DNA of 64,000 nt from Leptodactylus fallax (taxonomy: Eukaryota > Chordata > Amphibia > Anura > Leptodactylidae): positions 62,501-126,500 of the forward strand of contig CAMRHE010000168.1 in assembly GCA_947044405.1 (NCBI GenBank), written 5' to 3'. This document shows positions 1 to 11,747 of this stretch, one piece after another. The notes beneath the pieces were generated by a model. The model saw only the letters and a list, made by a program, of their open reading frames with translations, made no database searches and was not told the DNA's origin. Position 1 is the first letter of the stretch, and each line of letters begins with the position of its first letter. The translations under genes were made by a program, and so were the position numbers.

Positions 1-48
<48 letters not shown>

Positions 49-187
49 CATATATATATACACACATATATATATATATACACACATATATATATATCAC
101 CATCTCTCTCTCTCCATATATATATACACACATACATATATATAGGGGGTATATATCCATATATATCTATATATATATATATCTATC

Positions 188-236
<49 letters not shown>

Positions 237-255
237 ATATATATATATATAAATA
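1..255. repeat. AT-rich microsatellite (TA)n with CA and TATC variants
   Basis: Almost uninterrupted TA dinucleotides with short CACACA, TCTCTC and TATC patches run from the first base to about 255. It is simple-sequence DNA inside the psd3 intron that lies downstream of the exon at 781-861. The 64-residue minus-strand reading frame through it is a run of Y and I and is not a gene. Confidence 0.95.
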
Positions 256-304
256 TAAAATTTATATATTTTTTATCATAGGGGGGTTTTGCTTTGGGTT
301 TTTC

Positions 305-579
305 TTTAGCCCAGTGATGACGCTCAGCTGTAAGGAACGCCCCCCCCTCCCCCCAGTACAAGTCTATGGACGAGTATTGTCAGGGAGGACGTTCCTCACA
401 GCGCAGCTAGACTGTCAGGAACACCCTTCTGACATTGAACGGTGAAATTAAGACCCCTATATCTCCAGCCTTGGGGCATGCAACGGGAAAGCCTGCAGTG
501 CGCTGAATTCAGCACGCTGTCAGCTTTCTAGCGGTATATAAAACTGCATGTGCCTGAGGACATGAAAGGTCTTCTTTAA
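305..579. mobile_element. MITE-A fragment, right end intact
   Basis: The segment matches the internal and right-hand part of the complete copy at 59207-59536: both share the blocks GGACGAGTA, TGTCAGGAACACCC and the end TGAGGACATGAAAGG. It finishes at TTAA (576-579). The left part is lost into the AT microsatellite. This is a non-autonomous DNA transposon relic with no coding content. Confidence 0.75.
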
Positions 580-780
580 AAATAAGTAAACAGTGTCTGC
601 TAATTAAAACGGCAGAATACTGGTATGGATACTGAATGGGATAACTAATGAAATAGCACCACTAGGATAAAGTATTACATAGATTTTTATTTTAAATCAC
701 TGACTTTGCAGCAAAAAGAAAACACTTCATTTGAAAATGGACCTTACAAGAAATTAAAAAAAAAAAAAAAATTTACTTAC

Positions 781-861
781 CTGAGTGACTGATCCAGGCT
801 CAGCCCTGTGAAATCAAAAAATTTCAGATATTCTTCTGCCACAAGCTTGCTGAAATCGTTA
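781..861 (-). CDS. psd3: psd3 exon: beginning of Sec7 domain, second part
   Basis: This 81-bp minus-strand exon is too short to stand out as an open frame. It is bounded by a strong acceptor (pyrimidine run then TTTTAG, ending at 862) and the donor GTAAGT at 780-775. Its first base T completes the split codon AA|T left by the exon ending at 4362, giving HLGKN across the junction, followed by NDFSKLVAEEYLKFFDF and TGLSLDQSLR. It ends with two bases (AG) of the next codon, the same phase as the other exons. This is helical Sec7 sequence as in the EFA6/PSD family; I recall human PSD3 as nearly identical here. Sec7 of PSD3 exchanges GDP for GTP on ARF6 at the plasma membrane. The catalytic glutamate lies in the next exon, outside the window. 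Confidence 0.9.
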
Positions 862-970
862 CTAAAAGAAAATAAAAAAAAAAGAAGTATTCACATATAT
901 CCTCTATATAAATTGTTTAGCTAGAAATAATGTTAATGGTAATTAAAGAAGTTATACCGAATTGGAAATG

Positions 971-1123
971 CTGCCACACCTGCTCACAGGAAGTGTTTGG
1001 TATTGGAGCTCAGGTGCATTCACTTCAAACAGAGCAAAGTTGCTGCATCAAAGCAAGGAACAGGTGTGGCATTGTTTCCAGAAGAATGCAGTCAAGCTTT
1101 TCGAATCCTGTACAACCACTTAA
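971..1123. mobile_element. T2-like MITE fragment
   Basis: The segment has imperfect inverted blocks (CCACACCTG near the left, CAGGTGTGG near 1061) and the sequence TATTGGAGCTCAGG found in many frog TTAA elements. It ends with TGTACAACCACTTAA, a decayed version of the ACAACCCCTTTAA terminus seen elsewhere in the window. The plus-strand 84-residue frame over it is fortuitous. Confidence 0.45.
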
Positions 1124-1399
1124 AGTAATACAATTTAGGAATATTGAACACATGGCTCATTCGTATTTAACCTTTGGTAAATAGCTCAAAAAAGGTTTGG
1201 GTCATTTAAACAAAGACAAGTTTGTCGTGGCAGAGTTAAACATAGTGGTAAAATGAGTTTGTAACAGGAAATGATTACTATTGTTTATTAAAAATATTAC
1301 TTACAACTAATGCATCCTATTACATGAGTAAGAATCAACCTTGACTTTGTTCAGGTCAACCCACCCTAAACATTCATATGCTAAATATAACTCAGGGGA

Positions 1400-1702
1400 A
1401 AAAAAAAAAAAAAAAGCATTGCGGGAAAAAAACCCGTTCTTTCCGGAAAAGCTTTTCACAGAAGTCCGCAGAGTTTTCCTCTGCATACTCTCTGTCCCTA
1501 GTATACCTTTACAGAAAACACCAGCTTACCTGTAGGTATAACTGATATGTTGCGATTTACAAAAACACGATGGTTTTTGAAATCACAGCATTTTCGCAGT
1601 GAATATTTTTCTGCAGTGTGTGGTTGGGGTTAGCCAGAATCCCATCCGCTTTGCAGGTACTGTAAAACGCTGCAGTTTTTTCTGCTGCATTTCCACCGTG
1701 GC
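1400..1702. mobile_element. MITE-B copy
   Basis: It shares long blocks with copies at 5098-5451 and 50130-50700: GCAGAGTTTTCCTCTGC, AGCCAGAATCCCATCC, TTTGCAGGTACTGTAAAA. It contains a poly-A run near 1400-1414. It has no coding capacity and is a short non-autonomous element of unknown superfamily. Confidence 0.6.
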
Positions 1703-1837
1703 CAAATTGCAGAGTTTATGCTACGTCTGTAAGAATGATTATCTTATCTATTCTAGCCATGCCTAGTTAAACTGGCTGTCCATTTTATAGATGGCCCACT
1801 AAATCTATTCAGCGATGGTGAGAAGCAGGTATTGTTG

Positions 1838-2125
1838 TAGGGGTTTTCCAAAAGTTAAATACTGATGACCTATCCTTAGGTTAGGCTATCAATATCTGAA
1901 TGCTTGGAGTCAGACAAGTTTAGGTGAACAGTGTAGCCGGTTTACTGAATACCAAACACAGCGCCATAAGGAATCTACTTAGTATTGCAGCTCAGCCACA
2001 TTTAATTGAATGAGACTGAGCTGCAGACAGGCCTCATGATCAATGAATGTGACGTCATTGACCTGTCAAGCAGAAGCAGCACTCATCCCACACTTTGAGC
2101 AGCTGATCTAAGGGAAGATCCGTTT
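1838..2125. mobile_element. T2-like MITE fragment
   Basis: The segment begins AGGGGTTTTCCAAAAG and carries TACTGATGACCTATCCT, the same internal block as the elements at 15110-15520 and 60988-61040. Both terminal TTAA sites are decayed. Confidence 0.5.
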
Positions 2126-2473
2126 AGCCTCTTAAGGACAGTCATTTTCAGCTGTTTTTTTTTTTTTTTTTTCCCCATCTTCTAGGTTTAATTTTTATGG
2201 TATTCACCGCGTGTAAAAATAAAGGTATGTTAATCAAAACTGAATGTGTTTTTTTTTTTTATTTTAGGTTCTTCAAAGTAGCTTTCTTTTGCTTTGCACA
2301 CTATTGGCACTCTCTCAATCTGCCATGTCAAGAGTTAAAAGGAGTATCAGGTCCAAAATGCCTCCCTAATAACCGTGCCATATATGGGCCTTTAATAGGA
2401 ACAGAAACATACCTTTGTGCCCACAAACTGATGAAGCAAGGCAAAGATAATTCTCTTTTTATGGATATGCAAT

Positions 2474-2714
2474 CAGTGACCTCAGCAGTCACAGGAGAGG
2501 ACAGGACGGGACATCACCAGTGATGTATCTAAGTGACATCCCATGTCCTTTCCTGTGACCGCTGAGGCCACTGATAAGCCTCAGGTCTTGTGTGGTGCTA
2601 GACCAGAATGCGGCGGAAGACACCGGAACGCCAGGTTTTTAGTTTTTTTATTTTTTTATTTTTCCTCTTCCCCAGCCTCCTGGTAGAGATCCGTAATTCC
2701 CAGACAACCCCTTT
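2474..2714. mobile_element. Hairpin region with T2-like right end
   Basis: AGTGACCTCAGCAGTCACAGG (from about 2475) is mirrored by CCTGTGACCGCTGAGG (to about 2570), so roughly 2475-2572 could fold as a hairpin. The stretch ends CAGACAACCCCTTTAA, a typical TTAA-element terminus. No open frame of interest. Confidence 0.5.
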
Positions 2715-4361
2715 AAGGCCAAATAAGGGGGCTGGTTCCTTCACCTTACATTTTCCCACCCATTAATTATGGCTCTACTCACATCTGCGAGGAGCAAAAC
2801 ACAAAACAACCTGCCGACCGTCAGGATTAGTCTGTACAGGGTTGATCTGCAGTCTCCGCCTGGAGAACATTGCAGCATATAAACTTTATGATATTTGATA
2901 GGATATTCTGAATTAAGACTATTTGCTTTATTTTTATGTAAGATTCATTGGGATGACATACAAAACTGATTGTGAAGGTATACTGTACATAGACTTCATT
3001 GTCACCATGAAAATGCAGTACATTATAGATATGGAGGAGCTGAACAGATTAATATATAGTTTTGTAACTTACCGATTGAAATCCTGTGCTCTCCATGCTT
3101 GAGAGTCTAGTGGGTGGTCCTACTCAGGGACTGGCAGACTTCATTTATAAGCATGCTTATAGAAATGGCTGTCAATCACTGACCAAGACCATTATCTAGA
3201 CTAGGCTTGAAAAGAGCAATCAATAAATTACAAGTGACATGGAATAGTTTCCCACAGAACTATATATTAGACTGCAGGCTGCAGATGAGACTTCACGACA
3301 GGTTCAATCTAAATAATTTTGAAAAAACAAAGGGTAAACTTTACAGACCTCATTCCTGTCACCTAGGTTCATAAACCTAAGATTACGATCAGTAGCTGTC
3401 CAGATGCGGAGACCACCACTAACTGCTAAAATCGAGGGACAGAAGTGCTTAGCTGAGCTAACCACCCTGTCATTCAGAAGAGACACACTTAAAGCCAAAA
3501 CATGAAATGGATCAAAAAAGGAGAAGTGGAATTTGTTCTATTGACTTCCCTTCCGTTTATGTTTCCCTTCTGACATTTGCTTCAAAACATAAAAATGCAT
3601 AAAAATCTGTAAAAACCTGTCAATACATTCTAAGCGTTTTACTCTCAGGAAAGGGTCTTTGATTTTGTATATTTCAAAATCCGGCAAAATATAGAAATGA
3701 GGAGTTAAAAGGTTTGTGCTGTAAGTACAAATAGCTAAGTAAAATAAATATGCATTTTAGAGTAGCTTTGTAAAGCACATCAAGAATATCACAATTATCT
3801 ACTTGTAATAGCAGTCCCTGGTGATCATTCTAGTAAGGCGCTGTTAGTGACGGACACAGATAAGAATGATGGTTCAGGACAGAGCAGCATGGAGTAGCAG
3901 GGTGCTTATCCAATTGCTTTTCCTCCACTGTGTCCGAGTCTGTATCAGGACTCTTGTACCTTTACTGTCAAATATTGCTGCCCATGCAGGGAGTTCATTC
4001 TAAAAAGCAGGAAGAAAGTCTATGTCCAGTGTTAATGATATCCCTGCTAAAATTCCCTGAGGATACAGAAGCTGTACTGTTATACTAAACATAGTAGGTT
4101 CACAAGAATGGCATACACAGACCACCAGATGATACTATAACAAGAAAATAACTGCTGAAAAGAAACATTTCTTCTAATAATGTAATGATGTTTGCTCAAT
4201 GCTACTGAAACATCAGCATATATGATATGAGAACTGACATGTGCAGGTATAAACTGATTCATATTAGTAGTAAATATTCCAGCTACATGACCAAGGAAAG
4301 AATTCTATAGATTGTACCACACATGTTGTTTTACCCTTATAATCTCTGTTATCATACATAC

Positions 4362-4556
4362 TTTTTCCCTAAGTGCTTTGCAACATCAGAGCGTTTGAAT
4401 CCATCCAGTTGATAGAGGCGTTTGGCCAAGCGTTTAGCAGCTTGTACATTACTATTGGTCCCATTGCTGAGGTTTTCAGTGCTTCCTTTTTCAAGGATTT
4501 CAGTGCTGCCCATGTCATTTGAGGCCTCTAGGGAGCTTCTGCTGGGTCCCGCATCA
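4362..4556 (-). CDS. psd3: psd3 exon: linker and start of Sec7 domain
   Basis: This 195-bp minus-strand exon has acceptor TTGTATTGCAG before 4556 and donor GTATGT after 4362. It opens with T, completing the codon AG|T from the exon at 59798, and encodes DAGPSRSSLEASND, MGSTEILEKGSTENLSNG, TNSNVQAAKRLAKRLYQL and DGFKRSDVAKHLGK, then two bases of the next codon. The blocks MGSTEILEK, NLSNGT, AAKRLAKRLYQLD and FKRSDVAKHLGK match PSD3 as I recall it and fit PSD, PSD2 or PSD4 less well. The first half is the flexible linker; from AAKRLAKRL on it is the first helix of the Sec7 exchange domain. The open frame extends upstream to 4711, but that hydrophobic stretch is intron, because it lies before a good pyrimidine tract and AG. 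Confidence 0.93.
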
Positions 4557-5097
4557 CTGCAATACAACATATAAAACGATTTTATGCTACAGTACAAATG
4601 TGTCAAAAACAATAGAAAAGTAAACAATATTATTTTTGTTATAGATACAAAGATCATATTTACTGTAATATGCATTATCAATAAGTATTTGTAATAATGT
4701 CTAATCTCCATAAGGCAACACAGACCAAGATCAACTTGGTCTGAACGGACTGTAAGAATCAGCGGCAGGCAACACTATTGCTTCATACATAAGGCAAAGT
4801 CAGTGTTTAAAGAGCTACTCTACCTATTATGGCTTCAAATGTGCGTTCACAACAATTCCTGTCACCTCTGAAGAAGGTTCATTTAAAAAGTTTAATGACT
4901 AATGGACCAGATGCTGACGCAAGTTATAAGGAGTGATTTGAATAAGCTATTCATATTTACTGATTGATATTTTCTTTATCAATATGAATATTATTACATC
5001 CCTTGTGTGGGCTGCAATCGCGGGTGTCGTTTATTGACCTAGCTGACTGATCGGCATCTGTGCTCAATTTTTGGTGCGGGTCTTTTTGTAGTGGTTA

Positions 5098-5451
5098 AGG
5101 CTAAGGCCCCACATGGCATCCCGCAGCAAAAGCGTGCGGTGGGAGAAACTGCGGCGGGATCATCGCATTGCGGTTCTTCCCACAGCGCTTTTAGACAAGG
5201 TTTTTTAGAGTTTTCCTCTGCGGACTTTCTGTTTCAATTATACCTATGGGGAGACCACCGGCGTTTCCTTAGGTATAATTAACATGCTACGATTTCCAAA
5301 ACTGTGCCAATTTTGGAAATTGCGGGAAAAAGCATGCTGCAGACACGCAGCAAAGTGGGCATAGGATTCACTAGAATCCCATCCACATTGTTCTGACTGT
5401 AAAACGCTGCAATTTTTTCCGCGGCGCTTACGCCACTTAGAGCTTTAGCCA
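5098..5451. mobile_element. MITE-B, nearly complete
   Basis: The left end reads GGCTAAGGCCCCACATGGC and the right end CTTAGAGCTTTAGCC, imperfect inverted termini. It contains GAGTTTTCCTCTGCGGACTTTC and AGAATCCCATCCAC, shared with 1400-1702 and 50130-50700. It abuts MITE-A directly on the right. Confidence 0.65.
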
Positions 5452-5452
5452 A

Positions 5453-6554
5453 AAGAGGACCTTTCACGTCGTCATGTATATGCAGTTTTACATACAGCTA
5501 GAAAGCCAACAACGCGCTGAATTCAGCACACTGTCGGCTTTCCCGTTATGTGCCCCGGGGTTGGCGCCATCGGTGGTCTTAGTTTCACCAACCACCGTCA
5601 GAAGGGCGTTCCTGACAGTTTAGGCTGGGCTGTGAGGAACACCCTCCCTGACTGTACTCGTCCATAGACTTGTACTTGGGGGGGGCGTTCCTCACAGCTC
5701 TGTGTCATCACTGGGTGGTAAGGAACGCCCCCTCTGACAGTACAGGGCTATGGACGAGTACTGTCCGGGAGGGCGTTCCTCACAGCCCAGCTAGACTGTC
5801 AGGAACACCCTTCTGACGGTGGATGGTGAAACGAAGACCACCAATAGCTTCAACCCCAGGACACAACGGGAAAGCCGACCGTGCGCTTTATTCAGCACAC
5901 GGTTGGCTTTCTAGCGGCATATAAAACCGCATGTGTCTAAGGCAGGGTTCACACTATCGATGTCTGTTCTGATAGTGTCCGTTAAAAAAGAAAAAAAAAC
6001 GGACACCTATCATAACAGATATTAACGGACAGTAACTGTTAACGTGTCCGTTTTTTTCAACTGATCCAATTAATGGATTAGTTAAAAAAAAGCGGACACA
6101 TTAGCATCAGTTAGTGTCCGTTTTTTAACACTGTTTTTTTATTTATTTATTTTTTCTGCTTTCTGAGCATGCGCAGGAAAAAAACGGACATAAAATAACG
6201 GACAGTAACTGATGGCTATCAATTACTGTCCGTTACCCATAGACTTCAATGTTAAAAAAATAACGGTCACTTGCTGTCCGTCAAGAATCCGTTTTTTTCA
6301 AACGGACAAAAAGTCCTGCATGTAGGATTTTTTGTCCGCGAAAAAATAACGGACTTCTGACGGATTTGGTGTAAACGGACACTAACGGACACAATATAAA
6401 AATCCATTGAAATGAATGGAAATTTTAACGGATTTCTGACGGTTCAGCTGGTGTCCGATGCTAAAATCTTGTAACGGACAATAGCAACGGACACTACTGA
6501 CGTAAACCAATGGTAGAGTGAACACCCCCTAAGGACATCAAAGGTCCTCTTTAA
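5453..6554. mobile_element. MITE-A interrupted by MITE-C
   Basis: The left end AAGAGGACCTTTCACGTC and the right end CAAAGGTCCTCTTTAA (TTAA 6551-6554) bracket sequence matching the copy at 59207-59536. The continuity is broken between 5943 and 6528 by another element: sequence up to GCATGTGTCTAAGG continues, after the insert, as ACATCAAAGGTCC. Internal inverted repeats around ACTTGTACT and GGGGGCGTTCCTCACAG could fold into a long hairpin. Confidence 0.75.
5943..6528. mobile_element. MITE-C, complete copy, hAT-like
   Basis: The left end is CAGGGTTCACACTATC; the right end, TAGAGTGAACACCCC, is its imperfect inverse. The six bases CTAAGG stand on both sides (5937-5942 and 6529-6534) and probably are, or belong to, the target-site duplication. 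The body is made of repeated ACGGACA/TGTCCGTT motifs. There is no coding content. This intact copy is the reference that proves the nested insertions at 40677-48492. Confidence 0.75.
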
Positions 6555-6711
6555 GGGCAGCTTGCTAAATAAATATAGGCAGCACTTCCAATTCACTTCA
6601 AAAAGCTGTGGTGTAGTTTATTCCATGTAATAGCAAAGTTTCAGCTCAAAGAGAGCCTTTGTCAAGGAAAGTGCCAGTGCATGTAATTCATACAAAACCA
6701 GCTCTCCGTTG

Positions 6712-6872
6712 AGGGATTCCGCACCTGAAGCCACTTGAAACCCGGCGGACCCCATTATAGTCTATGGGGTCTTTGGTTCCACTGCTTTTTAAGCGGATTA
6801 GGCTTCCGTTTCTTGGGTCCCCAAGCAGACCCGAGGAACAAAAAGCCAAATGCTAGTCTGAACCTAGCGTTA
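6712..6872. mobile_element. MITE-D fragment
   Basis: It contains GGCGGACCCCATTATAGTC and ends GTCTGAACCTAGCGTTA, matching copies at 9508-9768, 38790-39055 and 49430-49668. Non-coding. Confidence 0.55.
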
Positions 6873-8430
6873 CTCACAGGCATACTTTAACAAATTGCCT
6901 GAACACTTTTGGAGTGTTTTTGACAACGATACCTTATAGCTGCATTACATAATGATTTGTAAAAAGCATGGGATTATCTGGGATTAACCTACAGTGATGA
7001 GTAACTCCAGGATTGAGCGAACTCAGCCTGCTGTTTTATGCCATCATCAAAACTTAAAGGCCATATGACATATTTGATGATTGATGATTATTATTGATGA
7101 TGATGGATATGGTGAGGAGGTGGTGGATCTGGAACATCCTCATCCTCATCACTGTGCACTGGAGTGTTGCCTGAATTGTGACTTGCCAGTCTTTGGATAC
7201 ATCTTTTCAAGGATAACTACACTATCTTAAAGCATAACAAAACTTTCAAACAATTTTTGTTTTCAAATTTCTGGCATCATTTGTAGCTTAAATTGGCTAA
7301 TATACTTTACTAACAAATTTTGGCTCCTATCTGTGAAATTCTGTGCTTCTTTATTCTTGCCCTTGTTTTTATATTGAGAGCTGCCATATGTACAATGTTT
7401 CTCATTGGTATACATGATATTGTATAATGCAGGGAAACTGAGGCTGGAAAAGGGGCGGGGGTCACTTCAAACAAATATATGCATTATAAAACCTAGAACA
7501 GTGCTTATGACATTGTACGAAAGAGGAGATCCTCAGGTGAGAAAGCTACCACAGTTCTCTCTGTAATATTCCCAAAAATATTGCCTGATGAAAACAGTGT
7601 CAGTATTGGGAGCATGTGTATATAAATTTGCCAATCCCAACTGTGGTTTAAAACTAGCAATTCCTCTGGAAATTTTACAAGTAGAACTGCTATCAAGGTG
7701 TCATATGAAAGATGAGAATTTCATTGACAACAGAACCACTGTTCCATGCTTTAAGATGCCAGCGATCTAACTGTCTGAAATTAAATCTCCTTCCTCTGGC
7801 AGGGAGATACTGATCGCAGTCGTAGCAACATTTTTTATTTTTTTTTTTTTGCTAACATGTAAAATGCAGTAGTTACTTGCCGCTGACAGTTTCTGAGCTG
7901 ATCGCAGCTGTTAACCCTTTTAATATCTTGGTCAAGTGTGACCAAGACATCTACACAGTGTAAACGAATGGGTACCGAATCTGTTGCTATGACAGCTAAG
8001 AGCTAATGAAGGACCCTTGGCTTGTCATCAGTAAATTTCTATAGCACTGCCTTTACATCAGGAATCTTACAATATATTGCAATATAGAATTATTGCAGTA
8101 TCCTGTATGGCAATTATGCCCCCTACGGTTCAAACACCCATTGTGTTCATGCTCACCTGAAGAATTTAGGTAACAATTTTTACCGTACAGAGAATACTCC
8201 AAATATAAAACCATTAAGAAAATTGAGCAAGTTTTTTTTTTTCTCTCTCAATTCCACCCCATTATGTACTGAATGTTAAAAGGTTCCATCAAGTACAATT
8301 TGTCTCAAGAAAAAATAAGTCCTCTTAAGATTTTGTGGATCACAAAATAGGTAAACAATGGCTTTTGGAAGGTGCAGTGTAAAATAAATCAAAAAACACA
8401 AAACCGAAAAATGTCTGCAGCAGAATGGAG
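6873..8430. other. Intron sequence without recognised genes
   Basis: There is a short TGATGATTATTATTGATGATG tract near 7077-7112. Otherwise I see no exon, RNA gene or transposon that I can name. Frames of 60-66 residues on both strands show no domain or codon signature. Confidence 0.6.
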
Positions 8431-8690
8431 TTAAAGAAGACCTTTCAAGATGTTCACCAGCTCCAGTTCTTAGCATATATGTTAAAAGGTGCTACTTCAC
8501 TGATTCTGGCACAGTTGGAAATTTTCCTCTAGCCCACACCATGCCTGAGCAATCAATGTTGTCAGCTTCAGTGCCTGATGTGCTATTTAAGCTCTGTACT
8601 GTCAGGAGGGCGGTGTCAGGCAAGAGCAGACAAGGGATGTGATTCTGAGCTCTGACACGGACTGTCTCTGATTGGAGCACTGAATCGCAT
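8431..8690. mobile_element. MITE-E fragment, left end present
   Basis: It begins TTAAAGAAGACCTTTCA and carries TGCCTGATGTGCTATTTA, shared with copies at 24818-25109 and 63528-63906. The right end is lost; a T2-like scrap (TAGGTCATCAATATATCAG) follows near 8711. Confidence 0.6.
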
Positions 8691-9507
8691 CATTATCCCC
8701 CCTATCACTAGGGTAGGTCATCAATATATCAGATCAGTAGGAGGCCAGCATTTTGCACTTCTGGATATATCAGGATATCTGCAGTCGCAGCTGCCAGAAC
8801 TGGTGTAATTTATCAGGCGCAAACAGACTGACGCTAGGTTCACACCTGCGTTCGGCTCAGATCTTCGTTATCCAGCTGATTTCTCTTTTCCCACACATCT
8901 TTGATATTATTCCAAGAGAACTGAAAGGGATTAACACTGCTAGTCTTGCTTAACTATACTTCCCTGTGTTCTCAGAGGAACAAACGCTCTGCACACAAAC
9001 TTCTTCTCCAGGGCAAATCTCCTTCCCCAGTCATACTTCCTAAACCCTCTGATGGATATTACACCACTGTCGGTTATTAATTTACTAAACAGGTTTGGAA
9101 CAAAAAGAAACATTTTGGGAATGTTTTCCCTTGAGCTGGGTTTCAAACCTATACTGCTGGCAATTAAAAACTGGCAGAGGATGGAAGTGTAAGACAAAAA
9201 AGGATGGAAGGAGAAAAAAAGTGTTAAGGTAGGAGGTTCCTAGCATTTTTAGATTCTGTATTTGGTTAAGTTTAACTGTAAAGTCATGAAAAGTAGTAAC
9301 ACATCCTGTCAAACAATTTAGACTAAAATCCTAGAGAAAATATCTTGAATATAGGGTTGGGCGATTTTGCAAAAAAAAAAAAAAACACAACTTTTTTTTT
9401 AACCCCACGTAAGATTTTCGATTTGAATCTCTATTTTCTTATTTGTTGAAAAATACAAAAACATCTATTTTACGCTGAATTCACTCCTCCACTTGTACTA
9501 CATTCAG

Positions 9508-9768
9508 GGATTCCATTCCCTGCTCCGCATGAAAAATGCGGAGAGAAAAGTGCTGAAAGCAAGACTTTTCTCTCCGCATTTTACCACCCTTTTCGGGCGT
9601 AAACTGAGCAGAAACCACACGGACCTCATTATAATCTATGGGGTCCGCGGGTTTCCTTCGTAACAGCGCTTTTTTTTTTATGCAGATTGGGTTTCTGTTT
9701 GGGGGGGGATCCCCAAGCGGACCCCCCGAATGGAAACCTGTACGCAGATGTGAACCTAGCCTTAGTCA
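9508..9768. mobile_element. MITE-D copy
   Basis: It contains an internal hairpin (GCGGAGAGAAAAGT near 9538 with ACTTTTCTCTCCGC near 9571), the palindrome around GACCTCATTATAATC, and the end GTGAACCTAGCCTTAG. Non-autonomous, no coding capacity. Just upstream (9353-9480) is another short repeat starting AGGGTTGGGCGATTT that I cannot assign. Confidence 0.6.
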
Positions 9769-9904
9769 CCAAATTCCCAAAAACATAACTGTTTCTGACT
9801 GTATACGGAGCTGTGTAAGGTGTCTTTTTGTGGCGCAAGATAGTAGTTTTAACTCCTACCATTTTGAGGAATATCTGTTTTATTGATCCCCAATTTATTT
9901 GATT

Positions 9905-10100
9905 TTTTGGGATGTGTGAGAAAGAATTGAGATATTATCAATCAGTTATTTAGATTTTTTTTTTCTGCTATGGTGTTCACTGTATGGGATAAGCATTTTT
10001 ACAGTTTGTCCATTTTTGGGTGTAGGATGTCTAATGTGTTTTTCTTTTTACATGCATTTTATGGAAAGGGGGCACAATTTTAATTTTTTCTCATGGGGAT
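9905..10100. repeat. Family F fragment
   Basis: It has GGTGTTCACTGTATGGGAT, then the T-rich and GT-rich texture of the AT-rich repeats at 26895-27310 and 40540/48493-48960. Origin unknown; probably an old non-autonomous element. Confidence 0.4.
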
Positions 10101-10125
10101 TATGGTTATGATTATGCCATGAAAA

Positions 10126-10380
10126 CCAAAGGTTAACTTGCTGATTTGGTGGGGTCCACCTGCCAAGACCCCCACTGATCCTGAGAGTGGGGGTGTTTTA
10201 CCCCTGTTGTGAACATAGCTGCAGTGAATACAGACGTAACTCATTTAGATGGGAATTCTGGAGAAATGCTGTAACTCAGCTATTTCCAGCTCTCCCATTT
10301 AAATGAATGGCAGCAGGAGTTTGTCTGTGTGTAGCTACACTCACAATGGGGGTAAAATACCCTCTGTTGCCAAGATATTT
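10126..10380. repeat. T2-like internal fragment
   Basis: It contains GGTGGGGTCCACCTGCCAAG with CCCCCACTGATCC, and CTCCCATTTAAATGAATGG, blocks typical of the TTAA elements here. No termini are preserved. Confidence 0.35.
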
Positions 10381-10446
10381 TTAATACTTAAACTACATTT
10401 TTTTTTTTTTTTAATACAAAAGTTTTTAAATGGAAAAAAAACGATG

Positions 10447-10724
10447 TAGGGCGGCACTCTTTTTTTAATCATCCGTTATTGTATTATTGCAGTAGATAGT
10501 GGCCAATAATTTACACACCAATCCTCGCTCCTGTCTAGGCACGCTCTGCTGCCACCTCCAGGGTGGACTGTAGCTGGTGTCATTATTCAAGCGCAGCCCT
10601 GCCTAGAGGCAGCAGCGGAGTCGGCCTGGACAGGAGCACGGATGGGTAAAAATTATCAGCTGCTACCTATTGCAATAATACAATAAGGAATGGACGATTA
10701 GAAAAAGAACGCTGCCCCACCCCA
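10447..10724. mobile_element. Palindromic MITE, arms about 100-130 bp
   Basis: The left arm (TAGGGCGGCACTC, ATTGTATTATTGCAGTAG, CTCCTGTCTAGGC) is inverted in the right arm (GCCTGGACAGGAG, CTATTGCAATAATACAAT, GCTGCCCCACCCCA). Little unpaired sequence lies between them, so the element could fold as one hairpin. Non-coding. Confidence 0.7.
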
Positions 10725-11480
10725 GTATATTGAAGCACCGCCTCTTGGAAGATGCTCCCCTGCTTCCAATTCCTAAAAGCAGACAAATAGGTTTCATTTG
10801 CCATTCTAAGAGAAATTAAAAAACAAGCCTGACCTATATTTACTACTAATTATTAGACCTGAGCAATGTACTTAGGTCTCTCAAGTACAGAAACTCTGTG
10901 TACTTTAAGTCTAGACAGGTACCTTGAGCACTTTAAATCCTAAGTGATGGGAGGGTCTAAACAAAGAATTTTCTAACCCAGAGTTAAACAAAAAAAATCC
11001 CCAAAAAAATCTCTTCTGCTATTGCCAGAAAAAAAAATGTCTTGTTAATTTTGGCATTTACATTTGCAGGCAACTTTTACCAAGCATATGAGCTTGCTGC
11101 ATATGACAAGAAATTAGCACTCATATTGCTTGATCAGACCACCAGAGCAAGAGATCCGAGTTTCTAGGGCTAGTACACACACTGCACCAAGTATCACTAC
11201 TAGCATTAGTGCATTTGCCATTTGACAGAATACTTGCTCTTAAAATGTAAAACATGTAGAATACCTTGTACAGATCTCAAATAATGGTGCGCTTACACAA
11301 TTCTCACTCCTAATCTACTCTAGAGTGAGCAGATTGTACTGGCAGACTTTGCAGGCACAAATTCCTTCCAGTATGGTATGCAGCAACATTCCAAGATTAA
11401 CAGTGCAAAAATACACATTTCAGGAACCAGATGGAAAAGTGCCCCTCTTGTCTAGGATTTCTAATGTACAAATCACGTCA
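10725..11480. other. Intron sequence without recognised features
   Basis: No exon, RNA gene or element recognised; ordinary AT-rich sequence. Confidence 0.5.
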
Positions 11481-11544
11481 AATACTTTAATCTGCTGATA
11501 AAATATTGATCTTCTGTAATAACGATATATACAGTATACTTCTA

Positions 11545-11741
11545 CACGCCTCAAAATCGAAACTGTCCAAGAAGTGCTCGATGGGAGACATGTTTTGAGA
11601 TACCGCAGGCGAAGGTAGCATATTTTGACTACGCAGGTTACTCTCAGCAGCATGAGCGACATGTGGTCTGGCATTGTCCTGTTGAAAAATGGTTCCTGGG
11701 GCACTTTGGAGAAATAGCCGTACCACTGGTTCCATGGCCAA
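11545..11741 (-). pseudogene. Tc1/mariner transposase fragment
   Basis: The minus-strand frame reads GTIFQQDNARPHVAHAAESN and MSPIEHFLDSF, the second catalytic aspartate (QQDN) and the catalytic glutamate (SPIEH) of a DDE transposase. Only 32 residues lie between them, so a little sequence has been lost relative to the usual DD34E. The amino-terminal DNA-binding domains and terminal repeats are absent. Beyond 11741 a different repeat begins. This is a relic with no possible activity. Confidence 0.75.
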
Positions 11742-11747
11742 ATCAAA

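Larger units (their letters stand above)
862..4361 (-). other. psd3: psd3 intron (3,500 bp)
   Basis: The donor is GTATGT, directly after GGGAAAAA at 4362; the acceptor is TTTTAG at 862. The intron holds the repeats listed separately. From about 2715 to 4361 I see no coding exon, RNA gene or recognisable element, only ordinary AT-rich intron sequence. Confidence 0.85.

Noticed and set aside
4557..4711. Hydrophobic amino-terminal extension of the psd3 exon frame
   Set aside because: It lies upstream of a good acceptor (TTGTATTGCAG) and does not resemble PSD proteins; it is intron read-through.
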